Positions 8,082 to 17,341 of a stretch of DNA of 64,000 bases are shown here, piece by piece. Below the pieces are notes generated by a model that worked only from the letters and a program-made list of their open reading frames with translations, did not search any database and was not told where the DNA came from. Both the position numbers and the translations under genes were made by a program. Numbering within the stretch: position 1 is the stretch's first letter; the number at the start of each line of letters is the position of its first letter. The DNA is from UBA7672 sp965279085 (lineage in GTDB: Bacteria; Pseudomonadota; Alphaproteobacteria; Caulobacterales; Hyphomonadaceae): positions 2,914,001 through 2,978,000 of the forward strand of contig OZ257149.1 in NCBI GenBank assembly GCA_965279085.1, read 5' to 3'.

Positions 8082-10352
8082 CTACTCCTCGATCTTGAGC
8101 CGGCTCTCGGTTCCAGCCTCGACCGCCTCTTCGGTGAAGCGCAGGTCGTCCCACCCTTTCTGCGAGTAGAGGCGCGTCTGGTCGGAATGATGCGGCGAGG
8201 TTGAATCGGTTGATTCCGAATAGGTGAGGATGCCCTGGCTCACCGGGCCCCTGTCGGTGAACTCCATTGTCATGATCCAGCTCGCGCCATGGCGGATGCT
8301 GGTCCAGCCCAGCTTCGGTTCGAGGCTCTCGACCGTGATGACGTTGAAGACGCCTTCGGGGCCTGCGCCGCCGTGGATCGGGATGCGTTCCTGCCCACGT
8401 GTTTCGCGCTGCACGTCGCCGAGGCGGGCGTCGGCGGGGATTTCAAGTTCGGTCAGCTTGTCGACCGCCTTGGCCAGAGCCTCGAGGACTTTCGGGTCCG
8501 ACGTGTCGAGCGTGTTCGGCGTCGTCACCGGATTTTTCGGGTCGAACGGGACCTTGAATTTCAGGCCGCCATTCTCCGCGAACAGGTGGAACAGGTGCGC
8601 GCCGCGGCTGTCGAGATCGACCTTGCCATCCCATTTCGCGAGCGCATTGCAGGCGGCGGGAATGCCGGGGCGTTCGGACTGCCAGCAGATTTTCGAGAGC
8701 GCCTCGCGCGACAGTTCCGCGCCATAGTGGCGGTTGCCGTACATGACCTTCTGCAGCGTGCCGAGATCGAATTTCGGCGCGCCGAGGCCATCCGTGCCCG
8801 CGACGCGATCGGCGACCTGGATCAGGCCGAGGCGCGTGCGCAGCGAACGTGGCGTCGCTTCATCGCCCCAGATCGGGCTGTAGCCCGTCATCGGCTGGGC
8901 GGGGTTGGTGAGCCAGTAGCTGTCATTGCTCTGCGTGACGTAGTCGGTGCGGAAGAGGTGAGGCGATGCGGCCGGGCCGAACACGCCGGGCGACGTTGAA
9001 TCCGGATCGGTCTTCCAGTCGCAGGCGGCTTTGCTTCCATCGAGAACGGGGACGCGTTCCTTCTTCCACTGCTCGCGCGCGAAGTCGGAGATCGAGCACT
9101 GCGCGGCAAGTTCGGGCGTCACGTTGGGGATCATGCCGAGATCGCCATAGAGCGCCTCGCCGGATGAATCCGCCGCCGTCGTGTTGAAACGATAGGACTG
9201 GTACTTCGCGAGCACCTGCCGGAGCTCTTTCACGCTCTTCGCCTGCCAGACGGCCATGTACTGGTCGACATCGCGCAGACCCACGCGCGGCGTGCGCAAG
9301 GCGAAGGCAGTCTTCGTGGTCCACGGATAGGTTTTCGAGGACACGACACTGCCCCAGCGTGTCGAATAGAGCGTGCGGGTTTCTGGCTGGAGCGCGCCAT
9401 CGCGCAGCACCTGCACGGTGACCTCCGTGCGATCCATCGCGACGGGTTTGCCCTCGTACATGTACTTCGTCGGATCGCCAGGATCGAGCGTGAGCTCGTA
9501 ATAGCCATAGCGGCGCGCGGTGGAGACAGTGTTGCTCCACGCAATGTTTTCCGTGTGGCCCATGCGGATCAGCGGCATGCCGATGTAGGACACGCCGACA
9601 ATGTTGAGCTTGCCGGGAATTGTGAAGTGCGAGCGATAGAAGCGGTTCGGCCCGTCCCACGGATAGTGCGGATTGCCGAGCACCATGCCCTTGCCGCCCT
9701 TCGTCACCTCGCGGCCGAGTCCGTAGGCGTTCGAGCCAAGGTCGATCTCGTTGATGTACGCGTCAGGCGCGAGGCCGGCGTGATCGGCTGAGGGCGGGGC
9801 CGCGCTGGTTGTCGGCGCGATGAAACCGTCAATCGTCTGGCCGACATACATGTGACGCCAGAAATCGATCTCGGCGATTTCCCTGACCCACGGCTGTCCC
9901 TTGCAGCGTGGATCGGTGATCGCCGGGCCCTTGTCGCGGATGTAGCGGTTGACGCCGGCGACGTATCCGGCGGCGAGTTCGCGCGCGTCCGCCGAAGGCG
10001 TGTCGGGCGAATCTGCGGCGCCGGCGAGCAGCTTCTCGGGATCGCCCGTCTGGTTGACGCGCTGGTGGTAGAGATCGCTCGCGATGTTGGCGTCGTCCTT
10101 GCCCGGCCCGAGATAGCGGGCCCGTTCCGCCTTCACGGTGAGCATGCGGTCGAGGATCTCGCAGATATTGTCTTCCGCGCTGGCGTAGCCGAAGCCATAG
10201 CCGATGCCGCCGTAATCATCCGCCTTGATGTGCGGCACGCCATAAGCCGTGCGGCGAATCTCGGCGCTGAAGCGCGAGTCCGCGCCCGGGGTTGCCGACG
10301 TGCAGCCTGCAAGCGCAATCATCGCGATTGCGGCATACGATTTCAGGGCCAT
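8082..10352 (-). CDS. Penicillin-acylase-family amidohydrolase (Ntn hydrolase), acyl-homoserine-lactone/aculeacin acylase-like lipoprotein
   Basis: 756 residues with lipoprotein signal MALKSYAAIAMIALAGCTS. These acylases are made as a precursor cleaved before a serine that becomes the N-terminal nucleophile; here IDLGSNAYGLG supplies that Gly-Ser and is followed by GNPHYPWDGPNRFY, as in PvdQ-like AHL acylases and aculeacin A acylase. The start at 10352 has GGGAGAG upstream; an in-frame extension to 10556 lacks conservation. The substrate (AHL, lipopeptide or beta-lactam) cannot be read from sequence. It is divergent from the first of two metallo-hydrolase genes, sharing a 128-base intergenic region. 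Confidence 0.87.
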   Translation of the reverse strand: MALKSYAAIAMIALAGCTSATPGADSRFSAEIRRTAYGVPHIKADDYGGIGYGFGYASAEDNICEILDRMLTVKAERARYLGPGKDDANIASDLYHQRVNQTGDPEKLLAGAADSPDTPSADARELAAGYVAGVNRYIRDKGPAITDPRCKGQPWVREIAEIDFWRHMYVGQTIDGFIAPTTSAAPPSADHAGLAPDAYINEIDLGSNAYGLGREVTKGGKGMVLGNPHYPWDGPNRFYRSHFTIPGKLNIVGVSYIGMPLIRMGHTENIAWSNTVSTARRYGYYELTLDPGDPTKYMYEGKPVAMDRTEVTVQVLRDGALQPETRTLYSTRWGSVVSSKTYPWTTKTAFALRTPRVGLRDVDQYMAVWQAKSVKELRQVLAKYQSYRFNTTAADSSGEALYGDLGMIPNVTPELAAQCSISDFAREQWKKERVPVLDGSKAACDWKTDPDSTSPGVFGPAASPHLFRTDYVTQSNDSYWLTNPAQPMTGYSPIWGDEATPRSLRTRLGLIQVADRVAGTDGLGAPKFDLGTLQKVMYGNRHYGAELSREALSKICWQSERPGIPAACNALAKWDGKVDLDSRGAHLFHLFAENGGLKFKVPFDPKNPVTTPNTLDTSDPKVLEALAKAVDKLTELEIPADARLGDVQRETRGQERIPIHGGAGPEGVFNVITVESLEPKLGWTSIRHGASWIMTMEFTDRGPVSQGILTYSESTDSTSPHHSDQTRLYSQKGWDDLRFTEEAVEAGTESRLKIEE

Positions 10353-10480
10353 GCGAGGCTCTCCCTTCCGCGCAGGCGCGCACCCTAGCATGCGCATCTC
10401 CCACGGAAACCTAGCCGTTTGCCCCTTGTCCTCGCCCGGGGGGCAGGCGCATCCTCCCGCACACACTTGGGAGGACTGAC

Positions 10481-11365
10481 ATGAGACTGGCTGCTTTCGG
10501 CATTGCCGTCGCGTTTTCAGCGGCCGGCTCAGCCGCCTTCGCCCAGATACCCGCACCCAAGACCACCGATCTCGGTGACGGTATTCATGTGATCTTCGGA
10601 GCGGGCGGTAATATCGGTGTCTCCGCCGGGGCGGACGGTGCGTTCGTGATCGACGACCAGTATCCCAATTCCGCGCCCGCCAATCTCGAGAAGATCAAGA
10701 CGATCGCCGGCGCCGGTCCGCGCTATCTCGTCAACACGCACTGGCATGGCGACCACGCGGGCGGCAACGCGGCTTTCGCCGAAGCCGGCGCGATGATCTT
10801 CGCGCATGAGAACGTGCGGAAACGTCTCAGCGGCGAGGTGAAGTCCATCGGCCTCAACGGCCAGCCGGCGCCCGCCTCGCCCGAGCCCGCCTGGCCGGTC
10901 GTTACCTTCACCGAAGGCGTCGACTTCTTCCTCAATGACGAGAAGATCGTCGTGTCGAAGGTTCCAGCCTCGCACACGGACGGTGACTCCATCGTCGTCT
11001 TCGTCGAGCCCAACATCATCCACACCGGCGATCTCTTCTTCAACGGCATCTTCCCGGTGATCGACTTGGGTTCGGGCGGCTCGGTGCGCGGCTATCTCTC
11101 CGCGATGGAAAAAGTCTGGGCGATGGCGGACGACAAGACGCGCATCATTCCCGGCCACGGCGACATGGCGACGAAGGTCGATCTCAAGAAGCAGATCGAC
11201 ATGCTCACCGGCGCCATCGCGGCGGTCGACAAGCATGTGAAGGCCGGCGACTCGCTGCAGAAGACGGTCGCGGCCAAGCCGCTGAAGCCGTGGACGAAAT
11301 ATGCGTGGAGCTTCATCAGCGAAGACAGCTTCACGACCACGCTCTATAACGGCCTGAAGAAGTAG
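10481..11365 (+). CDS. Secreted metallo-beta-lactamase-fold hydrolase (copy 1)
   Basis: 294 residues with signal peptide (AVAFSAAGSAAFAQ). The metal site is NTHWHGDHAGGN (HxHxDH), then HTDGDS, HTGDLFF and IPGHGDM, giving a complete binuclear zinc ligand set. The sequence belongs to the broad MBL superfamily; the substrate cannot be told. The gene following 9 bases later is a paralogue with the same motifs in the same order, so this is a tandem duplication. GGGAGGACTGAC precedes the ATG as a strong ribosome-binding site. Divergent from the acylase. Confidence 0.9.
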   Translation: MRLAAFGIAVAFSAAGSAAFAQIPAPKTTDLGDGIHVIFGAGGNIGVSAGADGAFVIDDQYPNSAPANLEKIKTIAGAGPRYLVNTHWHGDHAGGNAAFAEAGAMIFAHENVRKRLSGEVKSIGLNGQPAPASPEPAWPVVTFTEGVDFFLNDEKIVVSKVPASHTDGDSIVVFVEPNIIHTGDLFFNGIFPVIDLGSGGSVRGYLSAMEKVWAMADDKTRIIPGHGDMATKVDLKKQIDMLTGAIAAVDKHVKAGDSLQKTVAAKPLKPWTKYAWSFISEDSFTTTLYNGLKK

Positions 11366-11374
11366 GGGGACATC

Positions 11375-12382
11375 ATGCGCAATCTCATCTCGACCGGCGT
11401 TGCCTTTGCCGCGCTCGCTCTATCCGCGTGTGCCACCACCACGCCCATGGAGCCGGATCTCACGGCGCGGCATCCGCCTGAAGTTCTTCCGGTCCCGCCG
11501 CGTGTTCCGGTTCCGCCACCTTCGCCTCCCGCAACCCCACCCGCTCCAAACAGCCAGGCGTTCGCGCGGGTGGTCGATCTCGGCTCAGGTGTTTCCATGC
11601 TGATCGGGCAGGGCGGCAATCTCGGCATCAGCGTCGGCGATGACGGCGTGTTCCTGATCGACAACCAGTACGCCACCAACGCGGCAGCCAACCTCGCGAA
11701 GATCGAGGAGCTCACCAAGGGCAAGCCGAAATTCCAGATCAACACGCACTGGCACGGCGACCATGCCGGCGGCAACGCGGTGTTCGCGAAGGCCGGCGCG
11801 ACCGTGTTCGCAAGCGACAGCATCCGCAAGCGCCTGACCGGCGAGACAGTCACCACCGGCCGCACGGCGCTTGCCGCGCCGCTGCCGAAGGAGGCGTGGC
11901 CTGTCGTCACCTTCGTCAACGGCATCGACTTCCATCTCAATGGCCAGACCATCCGCGCCATCCGTGCGCCCCTGCCTGCGCACACCGATGGCGACACGTT
12001 CGTCTACTTCGTCGAGGCCGACGTTCTGCACACGGGCGATACCTACATGAAGGACCGCTATCCCTTCGTGGACACCGGTTCGGGCGGCACGCAGGCCGGG
12101 TTCATCGCCGCGCTCGAGAAGCTGATCGAGATCGCCGGGCCCAAGACCAAGGTGATCCCCGGCCATGGCGAACTGGCGACAGAAGCAGACCTGCAGGCCG
12201 CGCTCGACATGCACAAGGGCGCGCGCGCTGCAGTGGATGCGCAGGTGAAGGCAGGCAAGACGCTGGAGCAGACCATCGCAGCCAAGCCCCTCGCCCAATG
12301 GACACCCCGCTTCGGCCCAACCGGCGGCTTCATCACCGACGACGCCTATGTGACAGTGATCTACAACGAGCTGAAGAAGTAA
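11375..12382 (+). CDS. Lipoprotein metallo-beta-lactamase-fold hydrolase (copy 2)
   Basis: 335 residues. The N-terminus has a lipobox (ALSACATT) followed by a proline-rich spacer (about residues 27-60), then a catalytic domain closely similar to the preceding gene: NTHWHGDHAGGNAVF, AHTDGDTF, HTGDTYM, IPGHGEL. The spacer and lipid anchor distinguish it from copy 1, which appears to be soluble in the periplasm. The two genes are 9 bases apart and surely co-transcribed. It ends one base before the stop of the MoeB-like gene running the other way. Confidence 0.9.
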   Translation: MRNLISTGVAFAALALSACATTTPMEPDLTARHPPEVLPVPPRVPVPPPSPPATPPAPNSQAFARVVDLGSGVSMLIGQGGNLGISVGDDGVFLIDNQYATNAAANLAKIEELTKGKPKFQINTHWHGDHAGGNAVFAKAGATVFASDSIRKRLTGETVTTGRTALAAPLPKEAWPVVTFVNGIDFHLNGQTIRAIRAPLPAHTDGDTFVYFVEADVLHTGDTYMKDRYPFVDTGSGGTQAGFIAALEKLIEIAGPKTKVIPGHGELATEADLQAALDMHKGARAAVDAQVKAGKTLEQTIAAKPLAQWTPRFGPTGGFITDDAYVTVIYNELKK

Positions 12383-13153
12383 TCAGCCGCCGCAGACTGG
12401 GCACGCAGGGTCAGGCTTCAGCGTCACCGTGCGACTGTCGCCGGTGAGGCCATCGAACAGCCACAGCTTGCCGGCCATTGATGCGCCCGCGCCGGTGATT
12501 TCCTTGATCGCCTCAAGCGCAAGACGTGCGCCGACGATGCCGGTGAGCGGGCCGATGACGCCGACGGCGGCGCAGGTTTCTTCCGTTTCGGGCATTTCGG
12601 ACACGAGGCAGCGATAGCAGGGCAGGCGTTCGGCGTCGGGCCTTCCCTTGGTCTGGCCGGACTTGAACACTGATACCTGCGCGCTCCAGCGCCCCACCGC
12701 GCCGGACACGAGCGGCAGTCCCAGCTCATGGCAGGCGGCATTGACGTCAAAGCGTGTCGCGAAGCTGTCGGAACCGTCGACGACGATGTGCGCCCCCGCC
12801 AGCATTGCGGCTGCGTTGGAAGCATTCAGCCGCTCGCGCTGCTCGTGAATCTGGACGCCCGAATTGAGGCCCTTCAGCCGGGTCGATCCCGCCTCGGTCT
12901 TGGGCCAGCCAATATCGCCGCCGCCGAACAGCACCTGCCGCTGCAGGTTGGACAGAGACACCACGTCGTCGTCGATCAGTGTCAGCGCGCCGACGCCGGC
13001 TGCTGCAAGATAAAGCGCCGCGGGGCCTCCAAGCGCGCCGAGACCCACGAGCGCCACGTGTGCATTCAACAGCTTCTGCTGCCCGGGCCCGCCGATCTCG
13101 CGCAGCATGATGTGCCGGGCGTAGCGTTCCAGTTGTTCGGGCGTTAGACTCAT
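12383..13153 (-). CDS. moeB: MoeB/ThiF/HesA-family adenylyltransferase
   Basis: Adenylates the C-terminal Gly-Gly of a ubiquitin-like sulfur carrier (MoaD in molybdopterin synthesis, or ThiS). The nucleotide loop is VGLGALGGPAALYLAAAG, followed by IDDDVVSLSNLQRQVLF, the typical E1-like block. Zinc cysteines are in CYRC and at the end in CPVCGG. Length 256 matches MoeB without a rhodanese domain. No moa or thi gene is nearby, so MoeB is inferred from overall likeness, and ThiF remains possible. Confidence 0.87.
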   Translation of the reverse strand: MSLTPEQLERYARHIMLREIGGPGQQKLLNAHVALVGLGALGGPAALYLAAAGVGALTLIDDDVVSLSNLQRQVLFGGGDIGWPKTEAGSTRLKGLNSGVQIHEQRERLNASNAAAMLAGAHIVVDGSDSFATRFDVNAACHELGLPLVSGAVGRWSAQVSVFKSGQTKGRPDAERLPCYRCLVSEMPETEETCAAVGVIGPLTGIVGARLALEAIKEITGAGASMAGKLWLFDGLTGDSRTVTLKPDPACPVCGG

Positions 13154-13205
13154 GATCTTCGCTCAATCCTCCCGGAGCAGAAATCATGGCCGACGCACTT
13201 GTACA

Positions 13206-14555
13206 ATGGGACGGCCCGCGCCGGTGACGACGGAGCCTGCCTCCAACGTCTACGCGCCGCTGGTCGAGGAAATCGTCAGCGGCAGGCGCAACGTCTTCCT
13301 GACGGGCCGCGCGGGCACGGGCAAGACGACGTTGCTGCGCCAGCTGATCTTCAATTCGCTCGAGAAGGCGGTGGTGCTGGCGCCGACGGGACTCGCGGCG
13401 GTGAATGTCGGCGGGCAGACCATCCATTCCTTCTTCAACTTCCCGCCGCGCCTGCTCGACGCAGGCGACACACGCAAGATCCGCAACCAGAGACTCGTGA
13501 AAGCCATCGAGACGATGGTGATCGACGAGGTCTCCATGGTGCGCGCCGACATGATGCAGGCGATCGACAATTCGCTTCGCCTCAACCGCGCCGACAAGCG
13601 GCCCTTCGGCGGCGTGCGCATGATCCTGTCAGGAGACCTGCACCAGTTGCCACCGGTTGTCGGCAATGATGTCGAGCATATCCTGCAGGAGACCTATGGC
13701 GGCGCGTGGTTCTTCAAGGCGCCAGGTTTCCAGGCGGCGCAGTTCCGGCTCGCGGCGCTGAAGCGCATCTTCCGGCAGGAAGACGCGGCTTTCATTCGCA
13801 TCCTCAACAGCCTGCGCAATGCACGGCTGAGCGAGGAGGACGAGGCGATCCTGAAGACGCGCGTCTCGGATCGCTCGTCGGCGGAAGCCAGCATCACGCA
13901 TGTCGTGCTGACGCCGAACAACGCCGCCGCGTGGAAGATCAACCAGCTGCGTCTTGCGGAATTGCCGGGTCCGGCGCGCGGTTACACGGCGGCGCTGGAG
14001 GGCAATTTCGAACCCAAGGCGTTTCCGACCGAGGAAGTGCTGGAGCTGAAGGCCGGCGCACGGGTGATGATGATCCGCAACGATCCGTCGGGCAGGTGGG
14101 TCAACGGATCGCTTGGCGTGGTGCAGGGGCTGGGCGAGAGCGAAGCCTATGTGAAGATCGGCGGCGAGACGCATCGCGTCTCGCAGGCGGCGTGGGAGAA
14201 ATTCCGCTACGAGTTCGACGCCGCGGCGAAATCGGTTTCACGCTCTGTCGTCGGCTCGTTCAAGCAGCTGCCGCTGCGGCTCGCTTATGCGACCACAATC
14301 CACAAGAGCCAGGGCATGACGCTTGATCGCGTCCATATCGACTTCGATCGGGGCATGTTCGCGCACGGCCAGGCCTATGTGGCCTTCTCGCGCTGCCGGA
14401 CACTAGAAGGGCTGGAGCTGTCGCGGCCATTGCGTCCGCGGGACATCATCATCGACCGTTCGGCCTTCGATTTCGGACAGCTCACGCCGGTGAGCGACAC
14501 CGAGCACTTCCTGCTCGCTGACATGGCCAAGCCCCAGCTCGATCTGAAGGGCTAG
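13206..14555 (+). CDS. PIF1-like AAA/superfamily 1B DNA helicase
   Basis: 449 residues from ATG 13206. Walker A is TGRAGTGKTTLLRQ, motif Ia APTGLAAVNVGGQTIHSFF, Walker B VIDEVSMVRADM, motif III ILSGDLHQLPPV, and the C-terminal motifs include TTIHKSQGMTLDRVHIDF and AYVAFSRCRTLEGL. This is the pattern of PIF1/Dda-like 5'-3' helicases found in many bacteria. A GTG at 13224 is an alternative start; the ribosome-binding site is poor for both. It overlaps the convergent gene downstream by 4 bases. Confidence 0.88.
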   Translation: MGRPAPVTTEPASNVYAPLVEEIVSGRRNVFLTGRAGTGKTTLLRQLIFNSLEKAVVLAPTGLAAVNVGGQTIHSFFNFPPRLLDAGDTRKIRNQRLVKAIETMVIDEVSMVRADMMQAIDNSLRLNRADKRPFGGVRMILSGDLHQLPPVVGNDVEHILQETYGGAWFFKAPGFQAAQFRLAALKRIFRQEDAAFIRILNSLRNARLSEEDEAILKTRVSDRSSAEASITHVVLTPNNAAAWKINQLRLAELPGPARGYTAALEGNFEPKAFPTEEVLELKAGARVMMIRNDPSGRWVNGSLGVVQGLGESEAYVKIGGETHRVSQAAWEKFRYEFDAAAKSVSRSVVGSFKQLPLRLAYATTIHKSQGMTLDRVHIDFDRGMFAHGQAYVAFSRCRTLEGLELSRPLRPRDIIIDRSAFDFGQLTPVSDTEHFLLADMAKPQLDLKG

Positions 14556-14995
14556 TTCGCGGCAGTCTCGCAGGTGGCTGCGTTCGTTACGCGCTTCAGC
14601 TGGCCGATGGTGATGGCCTTGTAGCCCTCCGGCCACTGGTCCTGCGCCACGGCGTCGCCGCGCACGGGGCAGGTGTGGATCGAGACCGCCTCACCGGTTG
14701 AGGCCTGATAGCTGAAATCATAGTCGAGCCCGCTGTTGAACTCGATCACCGCGCCGATCTCGCGCGCGACAGTCATTGCCACTGCAACCTGCCCGGGATT
14801 GCGCGGCATGGGCGCGAGGCGATCCTTGTCGGTCACCTTCAGGATCTTGAGCTTGCCGTCGGCCTGCGGCTCGAAGATCACCGTGCGATCTGGCGCCATT
14901 TCGAACGCATTGACCGTCTCGCCCGCGACAGGTGGCTGCGCCTGAGCAGCGCCCGCGATGGCGGCTGCGAATGCAATGGCAGCGAGCAGTTTCAT
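14552..14995 (-). CDS. Secreted protein of unknown function
   Basis: 147 residues from ATG 14995 with a signal peptide (KLLAAIAFAAAIAGAAQAQ). The mature part is mixed alpha/beta and contains two cysteines (HTCPVRG, AATCETAAN) that could pair. No family is recognised. It is transcribed in the same direction as, and 53 bases after, dut. Its stop overlaps the end of the helicase gene. Confidence 0.68.
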   Translation of the reverse strand: MKLLAAIAFAAAIAGAAQAQPPVAGETVNAFEMAPDRTVIFEPQADGKLKILKVTDKDRLAPMPRNPGQVAVAMTVAREIGAVIEFNSGLDYDFSYQASTGEAVSIHTCPVRGDAVAQDQWPEGYKAITIGQLKRVTNAATCETAAN

Positions 14996-15047
14996 GACGC
15001 GCAGGCTGACGGAAAACAGCCGTCGCGCCAAGCCGGTTTTGCCAGCG

Positions 15048-15500
15048 CTAGCGGCCAGTGGAGCCAAAGCCGCCCGCGCCGCGTTTGGTGTCGTCGAGCA
15101 CGTCCACGACCTGCAGGTCTGCCCGTGTCACGGGCGCAATCACCATCTGCGCGATGCGTTCGCCGCGCTTGATGACGAAGGGCTCCTGGCCGTGGTTGAT
15201 CAGGATCACCTTCACTTCGCCGCGATAGTCCGCGTCGATCGTGCCGGGCGAGTTGAGGCAGGTGACGCCATGCTTGGCGGCAAGGCCCGAGCGCGGACGC
15301 ACCTGCGCCTCGTGCAGCGGCGGCAGGGCGATCGTGAGACCTGTCGGAACCATGGCGCGCTCGCCGGGCTTCAAGGTCATGGGCTCGGCGTCGGGAACAG
15401 CTGCTCGCAGATCCATGCCGGCGGCGTCCGCCGTCTCGTAGGCGGGCAGGGCGAGGCCCTCGAAATGCGGCAGGGGCACAACGCGGATCGTGACGGCCAT
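15048..15500 (-). CDS. dut: Deoxyuridine 5'-triphosphate nucleotidohydrolase (dUTPase)
   Basis: Hydrolyses dUTP to dUMP and PPi, keeping uracil out of DNA and feeding thymidylate synthesis. All five trimeric-dUTPase motifs are present: AAGMDLRAA, PRSGLAAKHG, GTIDADYRGEVKVILIN, RGERIAQMV and RGAGGFGSTG at the C-terminus. The length of 150 residues is standard. ATG 15500 has TGGAG seven bases upstream; a longer in-frame opening to 15944 is spurious because it reads through the repeat at 15.5-15.6 kb. Confidence 0.96.
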   Translation of the reverse strand: MAVTIRVVPLPHFEGLALPAYETADAAGMDLRAAVPDAEPMTLKPGERAMVPTGLTIALPPLHEAQVRPRSGLAAKHGVTCLNSPGTIDADYRGEVKVILINHGQEPFVIKRGERIAQMVIAPVTRADLQVVDVLDDTKRGAGGFGSTGR

Positions 15501-15515
15501 CGGCGACTCCAGATT

Positions 15516-15624
15516 TGTCATCCCGGCCGCAAGCGCGAAGCGCTGGAGAGCCTGGACCCATTTAGCCGCGTGTTGAGCTTTGAGAAATGGGTCCCGGACA
15601 GCGCTGTGCGCTTCCGGGATGACA
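15516..15624. repeat. Paired inverted palindromic element (REP-like)
   Basis: Outer arms TGTCATCCCGG (15516-15526) and CCGGGATGACA (15614-15624) are perfect inverted repeats. An inner pair, CCTGGACCCATTT and AAATGGGTCCCGG, matches at 12 of 13 positions. Each half is therefore one copy of a roughly 45-base element, the two facing each other between dut and the Dabb gene. A shorter relative of the same element sits inside a coding region at 50486-50510. Confidence 0.8.
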
Positions 15625-15637
15625 AGCTGTGGATTGG

Positions 15638-15922
15638 CTAGACTTCCACGTCGGCCGCGAAGCGCAGCTCGCGCCGGGGGCGGACGGTGTTGGTCACGTC
15701 CATGTAGGTCGGGTGTTTCTTGTAGGCGTGCAGCGCGTCGATGTTCGGGAATTCCGAATAGACCACGATGTCGATCTCGTTGCCGAACAGGTCGGCCTTC
15801 CGGTTCTGTGTCACCTCGAAAAGGGTGGAGCCGGGGATGGTCCCCAGGCGCTTCAGGTGGCCGATGATATCCGGCGCCTCGCGCGGGTCTTTCAGGGTGA
15901 AAAAGACGATGTGACGGATCAT
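15638..15922 (-). CDS. Dabb (stress-responsive A/B barrel) family protein
   Basis: 94 residues beginning MIRHIVFFTLKD, the hallmark of small dimeric alpha/beta-barrel (Dabb) proteins. The later segment DIVVYSEFPNIDALHAYKKHPTY is the family's helix with its conserved HPxH-like end. Members bind small ligands or act on them as dimers, but no reaction can be assigned. It lies between dut and coaBC on the same strand; the repeat at 15.5 kb separates it from dut. Confidence 0.85.
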   Translation of the reverse strand: MIRHIVFFTLKDPREAPDIIGHLKRLGTIPGSTLFEVTQNRKADLFGNEIDIVVYSEFPNIDALHAYKKHPTYMDVTNTVRPRRELRFAADVEV

Positions 15923-15972
15923 GGAAATGACCTAGGAGGCGCAAGGCCTGAAGGCCATATCCCGCCCCCGCG

Positions 15973-17199
15973 CTATTCCGCCGCGCTGGTTTCCGGGTCG
16001 TAGAAGTTCTCGGCGATGCGCTCGGCCAGCTTCATGGCGACCTCGACCTTGCTCATGCGCGGCCAGCGTTCCGTGCCGGCTTTCGTGACCAGTAGAACTT
16101 CATTGTCTGAACCGCCCATGACGTCGCCGGAAACGTCGTTGGCGACGATCCAGTCCGCGCCCTTGCGGGCAAGTTTTGCCTTGGCGTTCTTCTCGACGTC
16201 GTTCGTCTCGGCGGCAAAGCCGATGACCAGGCGAGGCCGGTCCTTCTTCTTCGCGCCGATGGATTTGAGGATGTCGGGGTTCTCGATCAGCTGGAGGGCG
16301 ACCTGCTCGGCCGCGGCGCCTTTCAGCTTCAGCTTGGTCTGCGCGCGTGTCGCGGGGCGCCAGTCGGCCACGGCGGCGACGCCGATGAAGATGTCAGCGG
16401 GCAGATTGGCCTTCACTGCGTCCTGCATCTCGATCGCGGTCTGCACCTTCATGCCGGTGACGCCATCGGGGATCGGCAGCTGTGTGGGGCCCGTCACGAG
16501 CCGCACATCGGCGCCGAGACGCGCGAGCGCTTCGGCGATGGTATAGCCCTGCTTGCCGGACGAATGGTTGGAGATGAAGCGCACCGGATCGAGCGGCTCG
16601 CGCGTCGGCCCTGCGGTGATCACGGCGCGGAAACCGGAGAGCGGGCCGATTCCCGGCGCCGCATACAGAAGCTTGCGAATCTCGGCCGCGATGCGCTCGG
16701 GCTCGGGCAGGCGGCCGGGGCCGAATTCGCCGCACGCCATCGGGCCGACATCGGGTTTCATGACAGTGACGCCGTCCGCCTCAAGCTGGCCGACATTCCG
16801 CTTCGTGGCAGCGTGCTCCCACATGCGGACGTTCATCGCGGGCGCCATCAGCACAGGCTTGTCGGTGGCGAGCAGGATGGTGGAGGCAAGATCGTTGGCG
16901 AGTCCGTTGGCGGCTTTCGCGATGAGATCGGCGGTGGCAGGCGCGACCACGACAAGATCGGCCGAGCGCGACAGCTCGATATGCCCCATCTCGGCTTCGT
17001 CGGTGAGATCGAACAATTCCTGATAGACCTTGTCGCCCGACAGCGAGCCTAGCGACAGCGGCGTCACGAACTCCGCGCCGGCCTTCGTCAGGATCACACG
17101 CGTGGCGATGCCATCGCGCGCAAGCAGCCGGATCAGCTCCAGCGACTTGTAGGCCGCGATGCCGCCGCCAACGATCAGAAGGATGTGCTTGCCGTCCAC
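15973..17199 (-). CDS. coaBC: Bifunctional phosphopantothenoylcysteine decarboxylase / phosphopantothenate-cysteine ligase (CoaBC)
   Basis: Carries out two successive steps of coenzyme A synthesis. The N-terminal flavoprotein half begins KHILLIVGGGIAAYKSLELIR and contains APATADLIAKAANGLAND and PAMNVRMWEH, the decarboxylase signatures. The C-terminal ligase half starts near residue 190 with AVITAGPTREPLDPVRFISN and contains VIGFAAETNDV and WIVANDVSGDVMGG. At 408 residues it is full length. The neighbouring dut gene is a frequent companion of coaBC in many bacteria. Confidence 0.96.
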   Translation of the reverse strand: MDGKHILLIVGGGIAAYKSLELIRLLARDGIATRVILTKAGAEFVTPLSLGSLSGDKVYQELFDLTDEAEMGHIELSRSADLVVVAPATADLIAKAANGLANDLASTILLATDKPVLMAPAMNVRMWEHAATKRNVGQLEADGVTVMKPDVGPMACGEFGPGRLPEPERIAAEIRKLLYAAPGIGPLSGFRAVITAGPTREPLDPVRFISNHSSGKQGYTIAEALARLGADVRLVTGPTQLPIPDGVTGMKVQTAIEMQDAVKANLPADIFIGVAAVADWRPATRAQTKLKLKGAAAEQVALQLIENPDILKSIGAKKKDRPRLVIGFAAETNDVEKNAKAKLARKGADWIVANDVSGDVMGGSDNEVLLVTKAGTERWPRMSKVEVAMKLAERIAENFYDPETSAAE

Positions 17200-17341
17200 G
17201 TGCGTCCTGCTCCGGAAACAGGCTCAATAGATAATGAATCTTGGTCAGGATTGCACCAACCCGCGCGCATCGATCCGGGCCATTCCGGAAAGGTTTCGGC
17301 AAGGAGTTGGGCGCGGCCCGGCCGCCCCCTAGATTCCCCTC

